Origin: DATATB01 sp036268995
Lineage (GTDB): Bacteria > Planctomycetota > Planctomycetia > Pirellulales > PNKZ01
DNA: 64,000 bases
NCBI GenBank assembly: GCA_036268995.1
Contig: DATATB010000080.1
Coordinates: 85,576 to 149,575 of the forward strand
Reading direction: 5' to 3'
Shown here: positions 1 through 9,400 of the stretch, one piece after another
Position numbering within the stretch: the stretch's first letter is position 1
How the letters are laid out: every line of letters starts with the position of its first letter
Program-made: the position numbers and the translations under genes
The notes under the pieces: model-generated
What the model saw: the letters and a program-made list of their open reading frames with translations, nothing else
The model's database searches: none
What the model was told of the DNA's origin: nothing

Positions 1-1389
1 CACTTGGGTCTGGACGAGGCAATGGTTTCCGCGGCGCTCGAGGCCTTGGAAGCAGAAGGCACGGTGCTGCGTGGTTCCTTCATCGTGGGCCCGAGCAACG
101 GTGAGGCGAAAGGCAATGGCATCAAGCCGCAAACGCAGTGGTGCGATCGCCGGCTGTTGGCGCGCATTCATCGCCGCACGCTGGACGGCTTGCGGCGGCA
201 GATTCAACCGGTCGATCCGATCGATTACATTCGCTACCTGCTCGAGCATCAGCATCTGACATCGTCGTCGCGGCATCGAGGACGTAGCGGCGTGCGCAAC
301 GTGCTCGCGCAATTGGAAGGGTTTGAAGTTGGCGCGGCGCTTTGGGAGCGGCGGTTGCTGGCCGGCCGCATCGAAGATTACGAGCCGCGCATGTTGGACG
401 AATTGGCGATGACCGGCGAGCTGGTCTGGGGCCGCCTGCGGCCGCCGCGCAAGGACGAAACGGAAGGCCCGTCTTCGGCCGTGCTGACGCGCGCAGTTCC
501 GATCACGCTGGCGCTGCGAAAGCATTTAAACTGGCTGCTGCCGCCGGGCCGAACGACCAATGAGGCGTACGCCCGCAGCAATGCGCAGCTCGTGCTCGAG
601 GCCTTGCAAAGCCGCGGAGCGCTGTTCGTGCATGAGTTGCAAGCAATCAGCGGCCTGCTGCCGACGCATCTGGAAGAAGCGCTGCAAGAACTGGCCGCCT
701 TGGGACTCGTGACGGCCGACGCGTTTGTCGGCGTACGGGCATTGGTGGCGGCGGCCCGAGCCCACGGGCGGCGCCGGCGGCCCGGCGCGCGACGTCCGGC
801 GGCGGCCAGTTCGGGACGCTGGTCGTTATTCCCCGGCTTCGTGGCGGCCTGTTCGGATGACGAGCGGCTGGCGCGCTGGGCGGGGCTGCTATTGGATCGG
901 TGGGGCGTGCTGTTTCGCGACGTGCTGGTGCGGGAAACGGCGGCTCCCGCTTGGGGCCAGTTGCTGCCGGTCTTGCGGCGGATGGAGGCGAAGGGTGAAA
1001 TCCGTGGCGGCCGGTTCGTGGCGGGCGTGGCCGGCGAGCAATACGCCTTGCCCGGGGCCGTCGAGCAGTTGCGGCGCATGAAGGAGCTGCCGCCATCGGG
1101 CGAAACGATTGTGCTGGCCGCCGCCGACCCGGCCCACCTGGCCGGCATCATCACCGACGAACCGCGCGTGCCGGTCACGCATACCAACACGGTGGCGATT
1201 CGCGACGGCCGGCTACTGGCGGCCTGGCAGGCGGGCGAAGCGCGGTTTTTTGCCGATCTGCCGTCTGCCGAAGCCCGCGAAATCCAGTGGCGGTTGCGGC
1301 GGATCGAACCCTCGCGGCCGCAGCCGGCTCAGCCTCCGGTTCCGTCCCCGGCTCGAAAAACCGCTGCACAATCCGTGCTGTTCGACTAA
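1..1389 (+). CDS. Lhr-type large DEAD/DEAH helicase, C-terminal part (5' end outside window)
   Basis: The frame is open from the first base, so this is the carboxy-terminal part of a longer protein; the TTG at base 4 is probably internal. The visible 460 residues contain a segment beginning RIHRRTLDGLRRQIQPVD followed by Asp-Tyr-Ile-Arg-Tyr-Leu-Leu. This is typical of the winged-helix and DUF4909-like region after the two RecA domains in bacterial Lhr helicases, which unwind DNA or RNA:DNA during repair. The helicase motifs themselves lie outside the window. The extreme C-terminus is Pro/Ala-rich and probably disordered. The assignment rests on family resemblance of this tail only. Confidence 0.75.
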   Translation, partial: HLGLDEAMVSAALEALEAEGTVLRGSFIVGPSNGEAKGNGIKPQTQWCDRRLLARIHRRTLDGLRRQIQPVDPIDYIRYLLEHQHLTSSSRHRGRSGVRNVLAQLEGFEVGAALWERRLLAGRIEDYEPRMLDELAMTGELVWGRLRPPRKDETEGPSSAVLTRAVPITLALRKHLNWLLPPGRTTNEAYARSNAQLVLEALQSRGALFVHELQAISGLLPTHLEEALQELAALGLVTADAFVGVRALVAAARAHGRRRRPGARRPAAASSGRWSLFPGFVAACSDDERLARWAGLLLDRWGVLFRDVLVRETAAPAWGQLLPVLRRMEAKGEIRGGRFVAGVAGEQYALPGAVEQLRRMKELPPSGETIVLAAADPAHLAGIITDEPRVPVTHTNTVAIRDGRLLAAWQAGEARFFADLPSAEAREIQWRLRRIEPSRPQPAQPPVPSPARKTAAQSVLFD

Positions 1390-1494
1390 CCGGCAAATCT
1401 GGACGCCGGGAGCCGCTCGGAATCTTGATCGGCTGGCGTCTTTTTGCGCACCTGCCACCCGGGTTTTGCAACCCGCGTCCCATTGCTCAGAGTT

Positions 1495-1515
1495 GACCTA
1501 TATTCGTCATAGGTC
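1495..1515. promoter_or_regulatory. perfect 7-bp dyad, candidate operator
   Basis: GACCTAT, seven bases, then ATAGGTC. This exact inverted repeat lies about 87 bases before the GTG start of the HD-GYP gene. The size suits a dimeric regulator, but no family could be named. Confidence 0.3.
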
Positions 1516-1601
1516 CGAGCGCACCACGTGGCGTCGGGCATTTGAAATCGAACTTTGATTCCCGCCCGATCGGCACGCCGGACAGTCAGAGGCACGTTGC
1601 G

Positions 1602-2966
1602 GTGAATACGCGTCGCTATCTCGGCATTTTGGTGCTGGTACAGGTCGCCTGTATGGCGTGCGGCCTGGCGTTTCACTATTTCTATGTCAACTCGGCCATG
1701 CGGCACGAAGTCGAGACGCGTCTGTTTCATTCGCTGCTCGAGCAATCCAAAGCATTGGCCGACAAAATCGAAAGCGAGCATGGCGCCGCCGTGCACGATC
1801 CGCAGGCCGACACGGGTGCGCGCAGCCTGGTGTTGCACGCATCGCACGCGGCGGATGAGGACGCACTGCTGGTCGACCGCACCGGCCTGGTCGTGTTCGA
1901 TCCGCAAACGCCGCCATCCGGTCCAGTCCGCAGCATCGTCTGGATCCGATCCAGCGCGGCTTGGGGAGGTGGCGACGCTCCGATCCGCGGGCTGATCCAA
2001 GGCAAATCGGGCGTCGAGGCCGCGGTGGCCCAGCCCTTGCCACGCACGGGCGGCTATCTGCTGCTGGCCGGCACCATCAACGAGCAACCGCTGCGTCTGG
2101 CCGAATTGTTTCCCGTGCTGCGCATTGCCGGTGGCCTGGCCTTGCTGTGGACGACCGGCCTGGCAGGCGCTGCGATCTTTTTGCTGGTGTCGCACAACCG
2201 TGGGAAAACGGACAAGGCTGCCGAGCCGGACGCGGAATCGCTGAAGAATTCGCAAGCCCTGATGCGGACGCAAGAGACCGTGATTTTCGGCCTGGCCAAG
2301 TTGTCCGATTCGCGCGATCCCGACACGGGCGACCACCTGGAGCGCATCTCGTATTATTCGTCCACGTTGGCCGCCGCGCTGCGTCAACATCCCGACTTTC
2401 GCAACGACATCACGCCCACCTTTATTCGGTTGATTGGCATCAGCTCGGCATTGCACGATATCGGCAAGGTGGGCGTGGAAGACGCGATTTTGCGCAAACC
2501 CGGGCCGCTGACGCTGGAAGAGCGCGAGTTGATGACGCGACATACGCGCATTGGCGAAGAATGCCTGCGCGAAATCGAGCGCCGGCTCGGCACGTCGAAT
2601 TTTTTGCAAATGGCCCGCGAAATCGCCGCCAGCCATCACGAGCGTTGGGACGGCACGGGCTATCCGCAAGGGCTGGCCGCCGAGGATATTCCCTTGTCCG
2701 CCCGGATCGTGGCGATTGCCGACGTGTACGACGCGCTGTCGAGCAAGCGAGTCTACAAGGCGCCGCTGTCGCACGAAGAATGCGTGAGCACGATCGCGGC
2801 CGAAGCCGGCAAGCATTTCGACCCGCGCCTGGTGCAGGTGTTCCTGGAAATCGAGAGCAGCTTTCGAAACATCAGCCGCCATCTCAAACCCGAAGAGGCG
2901 GGCGACAACCCAGCGGAATCCGCAGCCGATCAACCCCTACTGGCTTCTCCCAAATACTCGACTTGA
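1602..2966 (+). CDS. membrane HD-GYP domain protein, probable c-di-GMP phosphodiesterase
   Basis: 454 residues. An N-terminal transmembrane helix (about 8-28), an extracytoplasmic domain of about 140 residues and a second helix (about 175-198) precede a complete HD-GYP domain. That domain has LHDIGK near residue 285 and HHERWDGTGYP near 346, followed by the IADVYDAL metal-ligand segment. HD-GYP enzymes hydrolyse cyclic di-GMP, so this is likely a sensor that lowers c-di-GMP. An in-frame TTG at 1542 would add 20 polar residues. GTG at 1602 is preferred because it places the hydrophobic segment at the N-terminus and has GAGG about 10 bases upstream. The next gene encodes a related but degenerate domain. 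Confidence 0.85.
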   Translation: MNTRRYLGILVLVQVACMACGLAFHYFYVNSAMRHEVETRLFHSLLEQSKALADKIESEHGAAVHDPQADTGARSLVLHASHAADEDALLVDRTGLVVFDPQTPPSGPVRSIVWIRSSAAWGGGDAPIRGLIQGKSGVEAAVAQPLPRTGGYLLLAGTINEQPLRLAELFPVLRIAGGLALLWTTGLAGAAIFLLVSHNRGKTDKAAEPDAESLKNSQALMRTQETVIFGLAKLSDSRDPDTGDHLERISYYSSTLAAALRQHPDFRNDITPTFIRLIGISSALHDIGKVGVEDAILRKPGPLTLEERELMTRHTRIGEECLREIERRLGTSNFLQMAREIAASHHERWDGTGYPQGLAAEDIPLSARIVAIADVYDALSSKRVYKAPLSHEECVSTIAAEAGKHFDPRLVQVFLEIESSFRNISRHLKPEEAGDNPAESAADQPLLASPKYST

Positions 2967-3025
2967 AAATCTGGCGCTCGGCCGGTTCCGACGCCATCGA
3001 AAAATAGCATCCGAAGGAATCCTTT

Positions 3026-3949
3026 ATGAATAAGTTCTCGGAGCGTGAGCGAAAGCTCTTCGAAATCTTTCTGATCATCGTGTCCCTGGGCCTGACCTTT
3101 TTGGTGCACCGCATGACGGGCAACAAGATGGTCGTGCTGAACCTGTTCTTTCTGCCGGTGGTGTTGAGCGGCTTTTTTCTCGGCCGCTATCACGCCGGTG
3201 TCCTGGCCCTGTTGTGCGTGATTTCGGCCTCGATGGTCACGGCCCTGGATCTGGACCAGTTCGCGACGATCGATTCGCCGCTGGCCACGGGGCTGAGTGT
3301 CACGCTGTGGGGCGCCGTGCTGTGCCTAACGGCCATCCTGGTCGGCACGCTCAGCGACGAGCGCTCGGCACAGGCCGACGACTTGCACGACGCTTACGTC
3401 GGCGTAATTGAAGTCCTCAGCAGCTACCTGCAAGGCGGAAACCCCCGGCTCAAGGCCTTAACGTCGCAGGTTGCCGAACAGAGCCACCGCGTGGCCACGG
3501 CCATGCGCTTGACGCCCAAGCAAATCGACGACATTCGCGTCGCCGCGTTGATGCACGACATCGGACGCATCGAGGTCACGACCAAAGTCATTACCCGGGC
3601 CGTCGATAGCCTGGAAAGCCGGAACTCGCCCAACTACAGCTTCCAAGGCACAGACCTGGTGCACTCGCTGGGCACGGTGCTGCGAGGTGCGATTCCGATC
3701 CTGCTCAACCAGGACCAGCCGTGGCCGGCCGCCCTGCCCGAACCCCAAAGCCAGACGGAGATCCCCATCGGCGCCAAGATCGTGCGCGCCGTGCGGACCT
3801 ATTGCTCACTGACGACGGCCGGCGTGGATGGTCAGCGGCTCACCCCGCGCGAGGCTTTGGCCGAGATGCGGCGCGACCGTCATGCCGGCTACGACAGCGA
3901 CGTGCTCGAAGCCCTGAGCCGGATCGGAGCGGAGCTGCAACCGGCGTAG
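3026..3949 (+). CDS. membrane protein with degenerate HD-GYP domain
   Basis: 307 residues. The N-terminal 115 residues contain three or four hydrophobic segments resembling a small multi-helix membrane sensor. The cytoplasmic part keeps an HD motif (MHDIGR near residue 177), but the later HHE..GTGYP block is replaced by NQDQPWP and the second Asp metal ligand is absent. A hydrolase with the usual metal centre is therefore unlikely; a c-di-GMP or protein-binding role is more plausible. GAAGGA lies 8 bases before the ATG. The gene follows the intact HD-GYP gene by 59 bases and may be co-transcribed as its partner. A heptamer array begins at the base after its stop codon. Confidence 0.75.
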   Translation: MNKFSERERKLFEIFLIIVSLGLTFLVHRMTGNKMVVLNLFFLPVVLSGFFLGRYHAGVLALLCVISASMVTALDLDQFATIDSPLATGLSVTLWGAVLCLTAILVGTLSDERSAQADDLHDAYVGVIEVLSSYLQGGNPRLKALTSQVAEQSHRVATAMRLTPKQIDDIRVAALMHDIGRIEVTTKVITRAVDSLESRNSPNYSFQGTDLVHSLGTVLRGAIPILLNQDQPWPAALPEPQSQTEIPIGAKIVRAVRTYCSLTTAGVDGQRLTPREALAEMRRDRHAGYDSDVLEALSRIGAELQPA

Positions 3950-4041
3950 GATAGAGAATGAGGAAGTAGGAATGATGAGTGATGAATGGAGGAGCAGTGC
4001 TGCCGTCAGCTCTATTCATCATACCGCATTCATCATTCCGC
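3950..4041. repeat. heptanucleotide array with inverted second arm
   Basis: Starting at the base after the stop codon are six consecutive 7-base units: GATAGAG, AATGAGG, AAGTAGG, AATGATG, AGTGATG, AATGGAG. A complementary set of CATTCATCAT-type units follows at about 4011-4041, so the element can fold into a long imperfect hairpin between this gene and convergent phoU. A very similar array is at 50398-50501. Confidence 0.75.
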
Positions 4042-4051
4042 GTTTCCCCGG

Positions 4052-4711
4052 TCACGCTCCGGCCCGATGGCGCACGATCGCGCCGTCGACCATGTAAATG
4101 ACTTCTTCGGCGATGTGCGTGGCCATGTCGGCCAGTCGCTCCAGATGGCGGGCCACGGAGAAGAGTTTCATCAGCACCTCGATCTGCTCGGGATGCTCCT
4201 GGATGCGAGCGCTCATGGTCTCGCTGATCCGGTCGCGAATGGCGTCGACCTTGTCGTCGTCGCCGCGCACCTGCCGCGCCAAGTTCGAATTGGACGTGAC
4301 CAGCGCGTCCAGGCTCTGCTTGACCATGTGTTGCGCAATTCGCGCCATTTCGCGAAAATCGCTGGGCACCCCCACCTCGCGAGCGCGGGACAAGTAAATG
4401 ACCCGCTTGGCGATGTTCTTGGCCAGGTCGCCGATACGCTCCAGGTCGTTGTTGATCTTCAGCACCGCCACGACAAACCGCAGGTCCATCGCCACGGGCT
4501 GGTAGAGAGCCAGAATCCGCAGGCAGTCTTCTTCCACCGCGACTTCCATGCGGTTGATTTCTTCGTCGGCCTCGACGACTTCGCGTGCCAATAGCTCGTT
4601 GCGGCTGCTCAGAGCGCGCAGAGCCTTGTCCAGCGCCTCCTCGACCAGCGAGCCGACGTAAACGATCTCTTGCTTTAGCTCATGAAGCTGACGGTGCAGA
4701 TGTTCAGCCAT
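4052..4711 (-). CDS. phoU: PhoU-family phosphate signalling regulator
   Basis: 219 residues from the ATG at 4711; an upstream in-frame extension to 4753 adds nothing conserved. The protein is all helical with two PhoU repeats. The first has the metal-binding run EADEEINRMEVAVEED, then VAMDLRFVVAVLKINNDLER and ERIGDLAKNIAKR. The second has HLERLADMATHIAEEV. PhoU restrains the PhoR kinase and the Pst phosphate transporter when phosphate is plentiful. No pst or phoR gene is in this window, so the link to that complex rests on the family alone. Confidence 0.93.
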   Translation of the reverse strand: MAEHLHRQLHELKQEIVYVGSLVEEALDKALRALSSRNELLAREVVEADEEINRMEVAVEEDCLRILALYQPVAMDLRFVVAVLKINNDLERIGDLAKNIAKRVIYLSRAREVGVPSDFREMARIAQHMVKQSLDALVTSNSNLARQVRGDDDKVDAIRDRISETMSARIQEHPEQIEVLMKLFSVARHLERLADMATHIAEEVIYMVDGAIVRHRAGA

Positions 4712-4819
4712 GGCCCTCGTGGCCTCGCTCAAGCGGTTCCCGGTGGCCGGCAATTACACGACGCATGGTGCCGGCGTGGAGTCGAGGGGGGATTCCGGCC
4801 CCCCGCTCGACAACTCTAC

Positions 4820-4832
4820 TGTACGTTGTACA
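4820..4832. promoter_or_regulatory. dyad TGTAC-GTT-GTACA upstream of phoU
   Basis: A perfect 13-base dyad 109 bases before the phoU start. On the minus strand it overlaps a weak promoter-like pair: TTTACT, 18 bases, TACAGT. It could be a binding site for a repressor or a Pho-type activator; it is not a recognised Pho box. Confidence 0.25.
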
Positions 4833-4871
4833 TGCCGGAAAAGTAAACCGATCTTTTTGCCAGCGGTCCGG

Positions 4872-5279
4872 CTAGCCGCTACCGCTGAGCTGGCGTTCTA
4901 GCTGTTCGAGCAGCGGCAATTGGTCGGGATGGAGCAGCTCGCGGGCACGGGCGATCTCGACGAACTCGGCGCAGTCGACTTCCCACGATGCGCAACTCGG
5001 AGCGGCATCCTCGGGCGCGGGACCGGCAAAACCGTGTACCCGTTTGCGGCTCTTCTGGTAAGTGATCTCGCCCACCGGGAACAACTCGCCGGGCGTGACG
5101 CCGGTCTCTTCGAACGTCTCGCGCCGGGCCGCCGCTTCAAGCGGTTCGCCATCGTCGGGCTCGCCCTTGGGAATGCTCCACGGCTTGTGGCGGTTGTAAT
5201 TGCCCGAGCCGTGTACCAGCAGCACTTCGAGCCGGCCGTCCCGATGGCGATATAACAGCGTGCCTGCCGATTGCTTCAT
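4872..5279 (-). CDS. Nudix hydrolase
   Basis: 135 residues. The Nudix box is complete: GEPDDGEPLEAAARRETFEE then TGV, matching G-x5-E-x7-R-E-x2-E-E-x-G. It starts MKQSAGTLLYRH, typical of Nudix enzymes related to diadenosine polyphosphate or (d)NTP pyrophosphatases such as MutT and Ap4A hydrolase; the substrate cannot be told from sequence. The frame is open up to 5420, but the ATG at 5279 is where family similarity begins. The gene stands alone between phoU (same strand) and a 620-base non-coding stretch. Confidence 0.88.
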   Translation of the reverse strand: MKQSAGTLLYRHRDGRLEVLLVHGSGNYNRHKPWSIPKGEPDDGEPLEAAARRETFEETGVTPGELFPVGEITYQKSRKRVHGFAGPAPEDAAPSCASWEVDCAEFVEIARARELLHPDQLPLLEQLERQLSGSG

Positions 5280-5898
5280 CGCGATGGCGTCCCGGTTCCG
5301 TACGAGTATAAAGCCGCGACCGGTGGTCGCGGGGTGATGCGATGGATTGTATAAAAAGCCGCATTCTTTGGCAGAAAAAGCTTGGCTAGTTTGATCGCCG
5401 CCAATCGCGACACCCCCCACATGCTCAGCTCGCGCAGCGAGTCGAATTACGTTACAAACCGAGTGCTGGAAATGCTTGCGGTTTGCTAGCGGATTCTCTA
5501 GGCTTGACGGGCAATTCGTCCGCCTTCTGCCACCAGTTGGACGGGATCTTGGTCAAAGTAGACCAGAGGGCAGCAGACTTTTTCTACTCGCCTGCGAGAG
5601 GCTGTGTGAGCGCGGCCCAGCGCCGCACGATTCTGACGGTCGACCCCAGAGAATCCTCCGCTCATCCCGCGCGGGAGAGTGGCCAGGAACGACCGGGCCG
5701 GGCGCGGAACACACGCTCCGATCCAGGCGTGCGAAGCGTCTGGCAAAGAAGGCGCGAGCCTGCGGGGAGAGCACAGCGGACGCGCAAGTTTTTGCCCAAC
5801 CAGCCTGGCGTTGTGCGAGGCAGTCGGCACTGGGCTGGGGGTGCACACGCCCAGCATCGGTAACTTCCTTCAGTTCGTGTGTCAACAGGAGCGGCGAG
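5280..5898. other. 620-base region without a recognisable gene
   Basis: It contains one hairpin repeat (5314-5332) and the 5' region of the cold-shock gene. Frames are open here only because of the GC content; none has a plausible ribosome site or resembles a family. No structured RNA (RNase P, tmRNA, SRP) motif was recognised. Confidence 0.6.
5314..5332. repeat. short palindromic repeat, copy 1
   Basis: CCGCGACC-GGT-GGTCGCGG, a 19-base near-perfect hairpin preceded by ATAAAG. The same 19 bases plus the flank recur at 38350-38368 in the same orientation. Confidence 0.7.
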
Positions 5899-6111
5899 AT
5901 GCCCACGGGTACAATCAAGAAATTGGTGCAAGACAAGGGATTCGGGTTCATTCAGACGGCCGATGGCGCCGACGTGTTCTTCCATCATTCGAGCGTTGCC
6001 GATCAGGCGTTCGACAACTTGACGGAAGGCCAAAAGGTCGAGTACACGGTCGAAGCGGCCGGCGCCCCCAAGGGCAAAGGCCCGCGCGCCGCGTCGGTCA
6101 AGCCGACGTAG
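5899..6111 (+). CDS. CspA-family cold-shock protein
   Basis: 70 residues, the usual length of a single OB-fold cold-shock domain. It has RNP1-like KGFGFIQ (residues 13-19) and RNP2-like DVFFHHS (25-31). It should bind single-stranded RNA and DNA and melt RNA structure. AGGAGCGG lies 6 bases before the ATG. The frame is open far upstream, but conserved sequence begins at this ATG. The C-terminal tail is Lys/Pro-rich. A rho-independent-type hairpin follows 38 bases after the stop, so it is probably monocistronic. Confidence 0.95.
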   Translation: MPTGTIKKLVQDKGFGFIQTADGADVFFHHSSVADQAFDNLTEGQKVEYTVEAAGAPKGKGPRAASVKPT

Positions 6112-6149
6112 AGCCAGCACCAGCACATTGGCTCTAGCGCGACCATTTC

Positions 6150-6180
6150 GGGGCGGCCGCGAGGCCGCCCCCCATTTCTT
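6150..6180 (+). terminator. hairpin terminator after the cold-shock gene
   Basis: Nine-base stem GGGGCGGCC, loop GCGA, stem GGCCGCCCC, then CCATTTCTT. The stem is strong but the T-run is weak, so this is a probable rather than certain intrinsic terminator. Confidence 0.6.
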
Positions 6181-6407
6181 CAGCGCGGCCGCGAAGTCGC
6201 GCCCTGGGGCCAACTCGCCGGTATTTCTAGCCGGCGAATGCGCACGTTGTCCGCCGAGCAGCGCATGGCACTCCAGCGGCTGCCAGCATGCGTGCGAATC
6301 GCTGTGGCCGCGCACTGCCTGGCCGACTAGAATCCCGCCTCCCCAGGCCGGCCCCGCGACCGGCCTGGGCTGCCCGCCCCACTCGTCATGGAAGATGAGG
6401 ACCCCGC

Positions 6408-9400
6408 ATGTTGATCGAACGTTCCCGACTATTGGCGGCGCTGGGCGCCGCGCTGGTCATGGTGTCCGTGGCTTCGGCCGCTGCGCCAATGGCTTTGCCG
6501 CTGGTGGCCGCGCCGCAAACGATCACCACCGACGAAGTGAAAGCGTCGCTGGCACAGCTCGAACAGGCGGCCGACGTGCCCGCCGAAGTCAAGGCCAAGG
6601 CCGCCGAGCTCTACAAGCAGGCGCTCGAAGAGCTGCGCATCGCGGACGACTGGGCGACGAAATCCGCGAACTTCAAGGCCTCGCGTCAGTCGGCCCCGAA
6701 GGAGCTGGAAGACCTCAAGACGCAGCTCAGCCGGCCGCTGGACGACGCCGCGCCGCAGGTGCCGCCGCGTGCCACGCTCGAGGATCTCAAGCAGTTGTCG
6801 GCCCGAGCCGAAACCGCGCGCGCCGACGTGCAGACCGAGCTGACGGATCTGGAAGCGGCGGCCCGGCGCCGCAGCGATCGCTTCGAAGAGGTGCGCGTGC
6901 TCGATGGCGCCGCCAAGCAGCGGCTCGATTTTATCGACAAGCAGTTGGCCGACCTGCCCGCGGTGCTCGACAATATGACTCCGCTGGACCGTGCCACGCG
7001 CGCGCTGCTGCTGGGCAAAAAAGCCAAGACGCAGGCCGAGCACGCTTGCTACGACGAAGAACTGCCGGCCTACGAAGCCACGCGCGAGCTGATGCGCGCC
7101 AAGCTGGATTGGGCCACGCGCCGGTTGAACCAGTCCCAGGCGCTGGAGAACAAATGGCGGGTGATCGTGGCCGACCGCAGCCGCCAAGACGCCGAAACCA
7201 AGGCCTACGACGCCCGCTGGACCGTGATGACCGCCCGGCCCGAGGTGCTGCCCTTGGCCGAGGAAAACGAGAAGCTGGCCGATCTTCGCAACTCGGCGGA
7301 CGGGCCTGCCGCCAAGCTCAAGAAGGTGCAGGAGGAACTCTCCGCGCTCAATGCCGAGCTGGAGCGTTTGCAGTCGCAGGAGGCCCACATCAAGAAGGTG
7401 GCCAACCTCACCGACTCGGTCGGCATCCTGCTGCAAAGGCAGCGCGGCGACCTGCCCGACTTGCGGCGCCATCGCAAGAACATTGCCAACCGGCAGGCCG
7501 AAATCACGAGCGTCAAGCTGCAATTGTTCGAGCTCGAGACGCAACGGTCGGAGCTGGCCGACGTCGACGCCGCGACCCGGCGCACGATCGGCGACATGGA
7601 TCTGGGGCCGCGCAATCCCGAACGCAAAGCGCTCGAGCCCACGGTCCGCGACCTGCTCGAGACACGCCGCGATTATCTCGACGCGCTGATCGCCGACTAC
7701 AACCTGTATTTCAACGCCCTGGTGCTCGAGCTCGACAAGACCGAGCACGAGTTGATTCACGAGACCGAAGACTACGCCAGTTACATCAATGAGCGGATTT
7801 TTTGGATTCGCAGTTCGAGCCCCTTGGGCAGCGACGAGCTGGTGCGCGCTTGGCGCGGGGCCCGCTGGCTGGCCGAACCGGCCCGCTGGGCCTTGGTGGG
7901 CGAAACGCTGGTTGGCGACGCCCGGCTGCACCCGGTGATCGATTCGTTGGTCGCCCTGGCCGTGCTGGCCATGTTGTATTGCCAACGCCGCGTGCGCCGC
8001 CGGATCCACGAGATTGGCCGCCACGTGGCCGACAGTTATACCGACAGCATCTATCCCACGGTCGAGGCCGGACTCTGGACCGCGGTGTTGTCGTTGGTCT
8101 GGCCGGCATGTTTCTTGTTCATCGGCTGGCGCTTGACGGCCGCCTGGGAGGCCCCCGAATTCGCCAAGGCGGTCGCCTTTGCCTTGCAAGTCACGGCGAT
8201 CGCGGGCCTCACCACCGAACTGTTGCGGCAGGTGTGCCGGCGCAAGGGCCTGGCCGAAGCCCATTTCCGCTGGCCGCAATCGAGCCTGGTGCCGCTGCGC
8301 CGTAGCGTGCGCTGGCTGCTGATGGTCGGCTTGCCGATCACCTTCCTCGTAGCCTTGATCGAACAGCAGGAAAACGCCTCGCGCGAAGCGGCGCTGGGCC
8401 GCCTGGTGTATATCGTAGGCCTGGGGGCGCTCAGCATCTTCGCCAAGCAAGTCGTGCCGCCAATCTACGAAGTGCTCAAGCGGCAAGCCGGCAAGGATCG
8501 GCTGGGTTGGCTCGAGCGCACGCATGCCTGCTGGTACACGCTGGGCATGGCGCTGCCGTTGTCGCTGGCGGTCATTGCCTCGCTGGGCTACTACTACACC
8601 GCGCTGCAGCTCACCTGGCGCTTGCAGGCCACGGTCTGGCTGTTGCTGGGCCTGCTGGTGGCGCACAGCTTCCTGCTGCGCTGGGTGCTCCTGGCCCGGC
8701 GGCGCCTGGCCATCACGCACGCGCGGCAGCTTCGCGCAGCGCATGCAGCGCATCCGCACGAAGGCCATGCCGACGGCACCGGCGGCACCCCGATCGAAGC
8801 CTCGCCCGGCCATCTCGACCTGTCGACCATCGACACGCAGAACCGTCGTCTGCTGCGCACCTCGTTCCTGTTGGCCTTGCTGATTGGCGGCTGGCTGGTG
8901 TGGGTCGACGTGCTGCCGGCGCTCAAAGTGCTCGATGAATGGAAGCTGTGGAGCTATCACGACGCCATCGCGCAGACGACCAGCAGTCCGCCCGCCGCCG
9001 GAGTCGGCGCCGAGGCCACGCCCGAAACCAAGCTCGATCCGCAAATGCACTGGGTTACGGTGGGTGACCTGGTGTTGGCCCTGGTGATCGTGCTGATGAC
9101 CATCGCCGGCAGCCAGAACCTGCCGGGCTTGCTCGAAATTGCCTGGTTCCAGCGCCTGCCGCTGGATGCCGGCGGCCGTTACGCGCTCACGAGTCTCAGC
9201 CGATACCTGATTATCGTCGTCGGCATGGTGGCCTCGAGCCGGATGATCGGCATTGGTTGGGCCAACGTCCAGTGGCTGGCCGCCGCCATGACCGTCGGTT
9301 TGGGCTTCGGCTTGCAGGAAATCTTTGCCAACTTCGTGTCGGGCCTGATCATCCTCTTCGAGCGGCCGGTGCGCGTGGGCGACACGGTCACCATTTGCGG

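Noticed and set aside
5421..5898. structured RNA upstream of the cold-shock gene
   Set aside because: No RNase P, tmRNA, SRP or known riboswitch motif recognised. A cold-responsive 5' leader is possible but unsupported.
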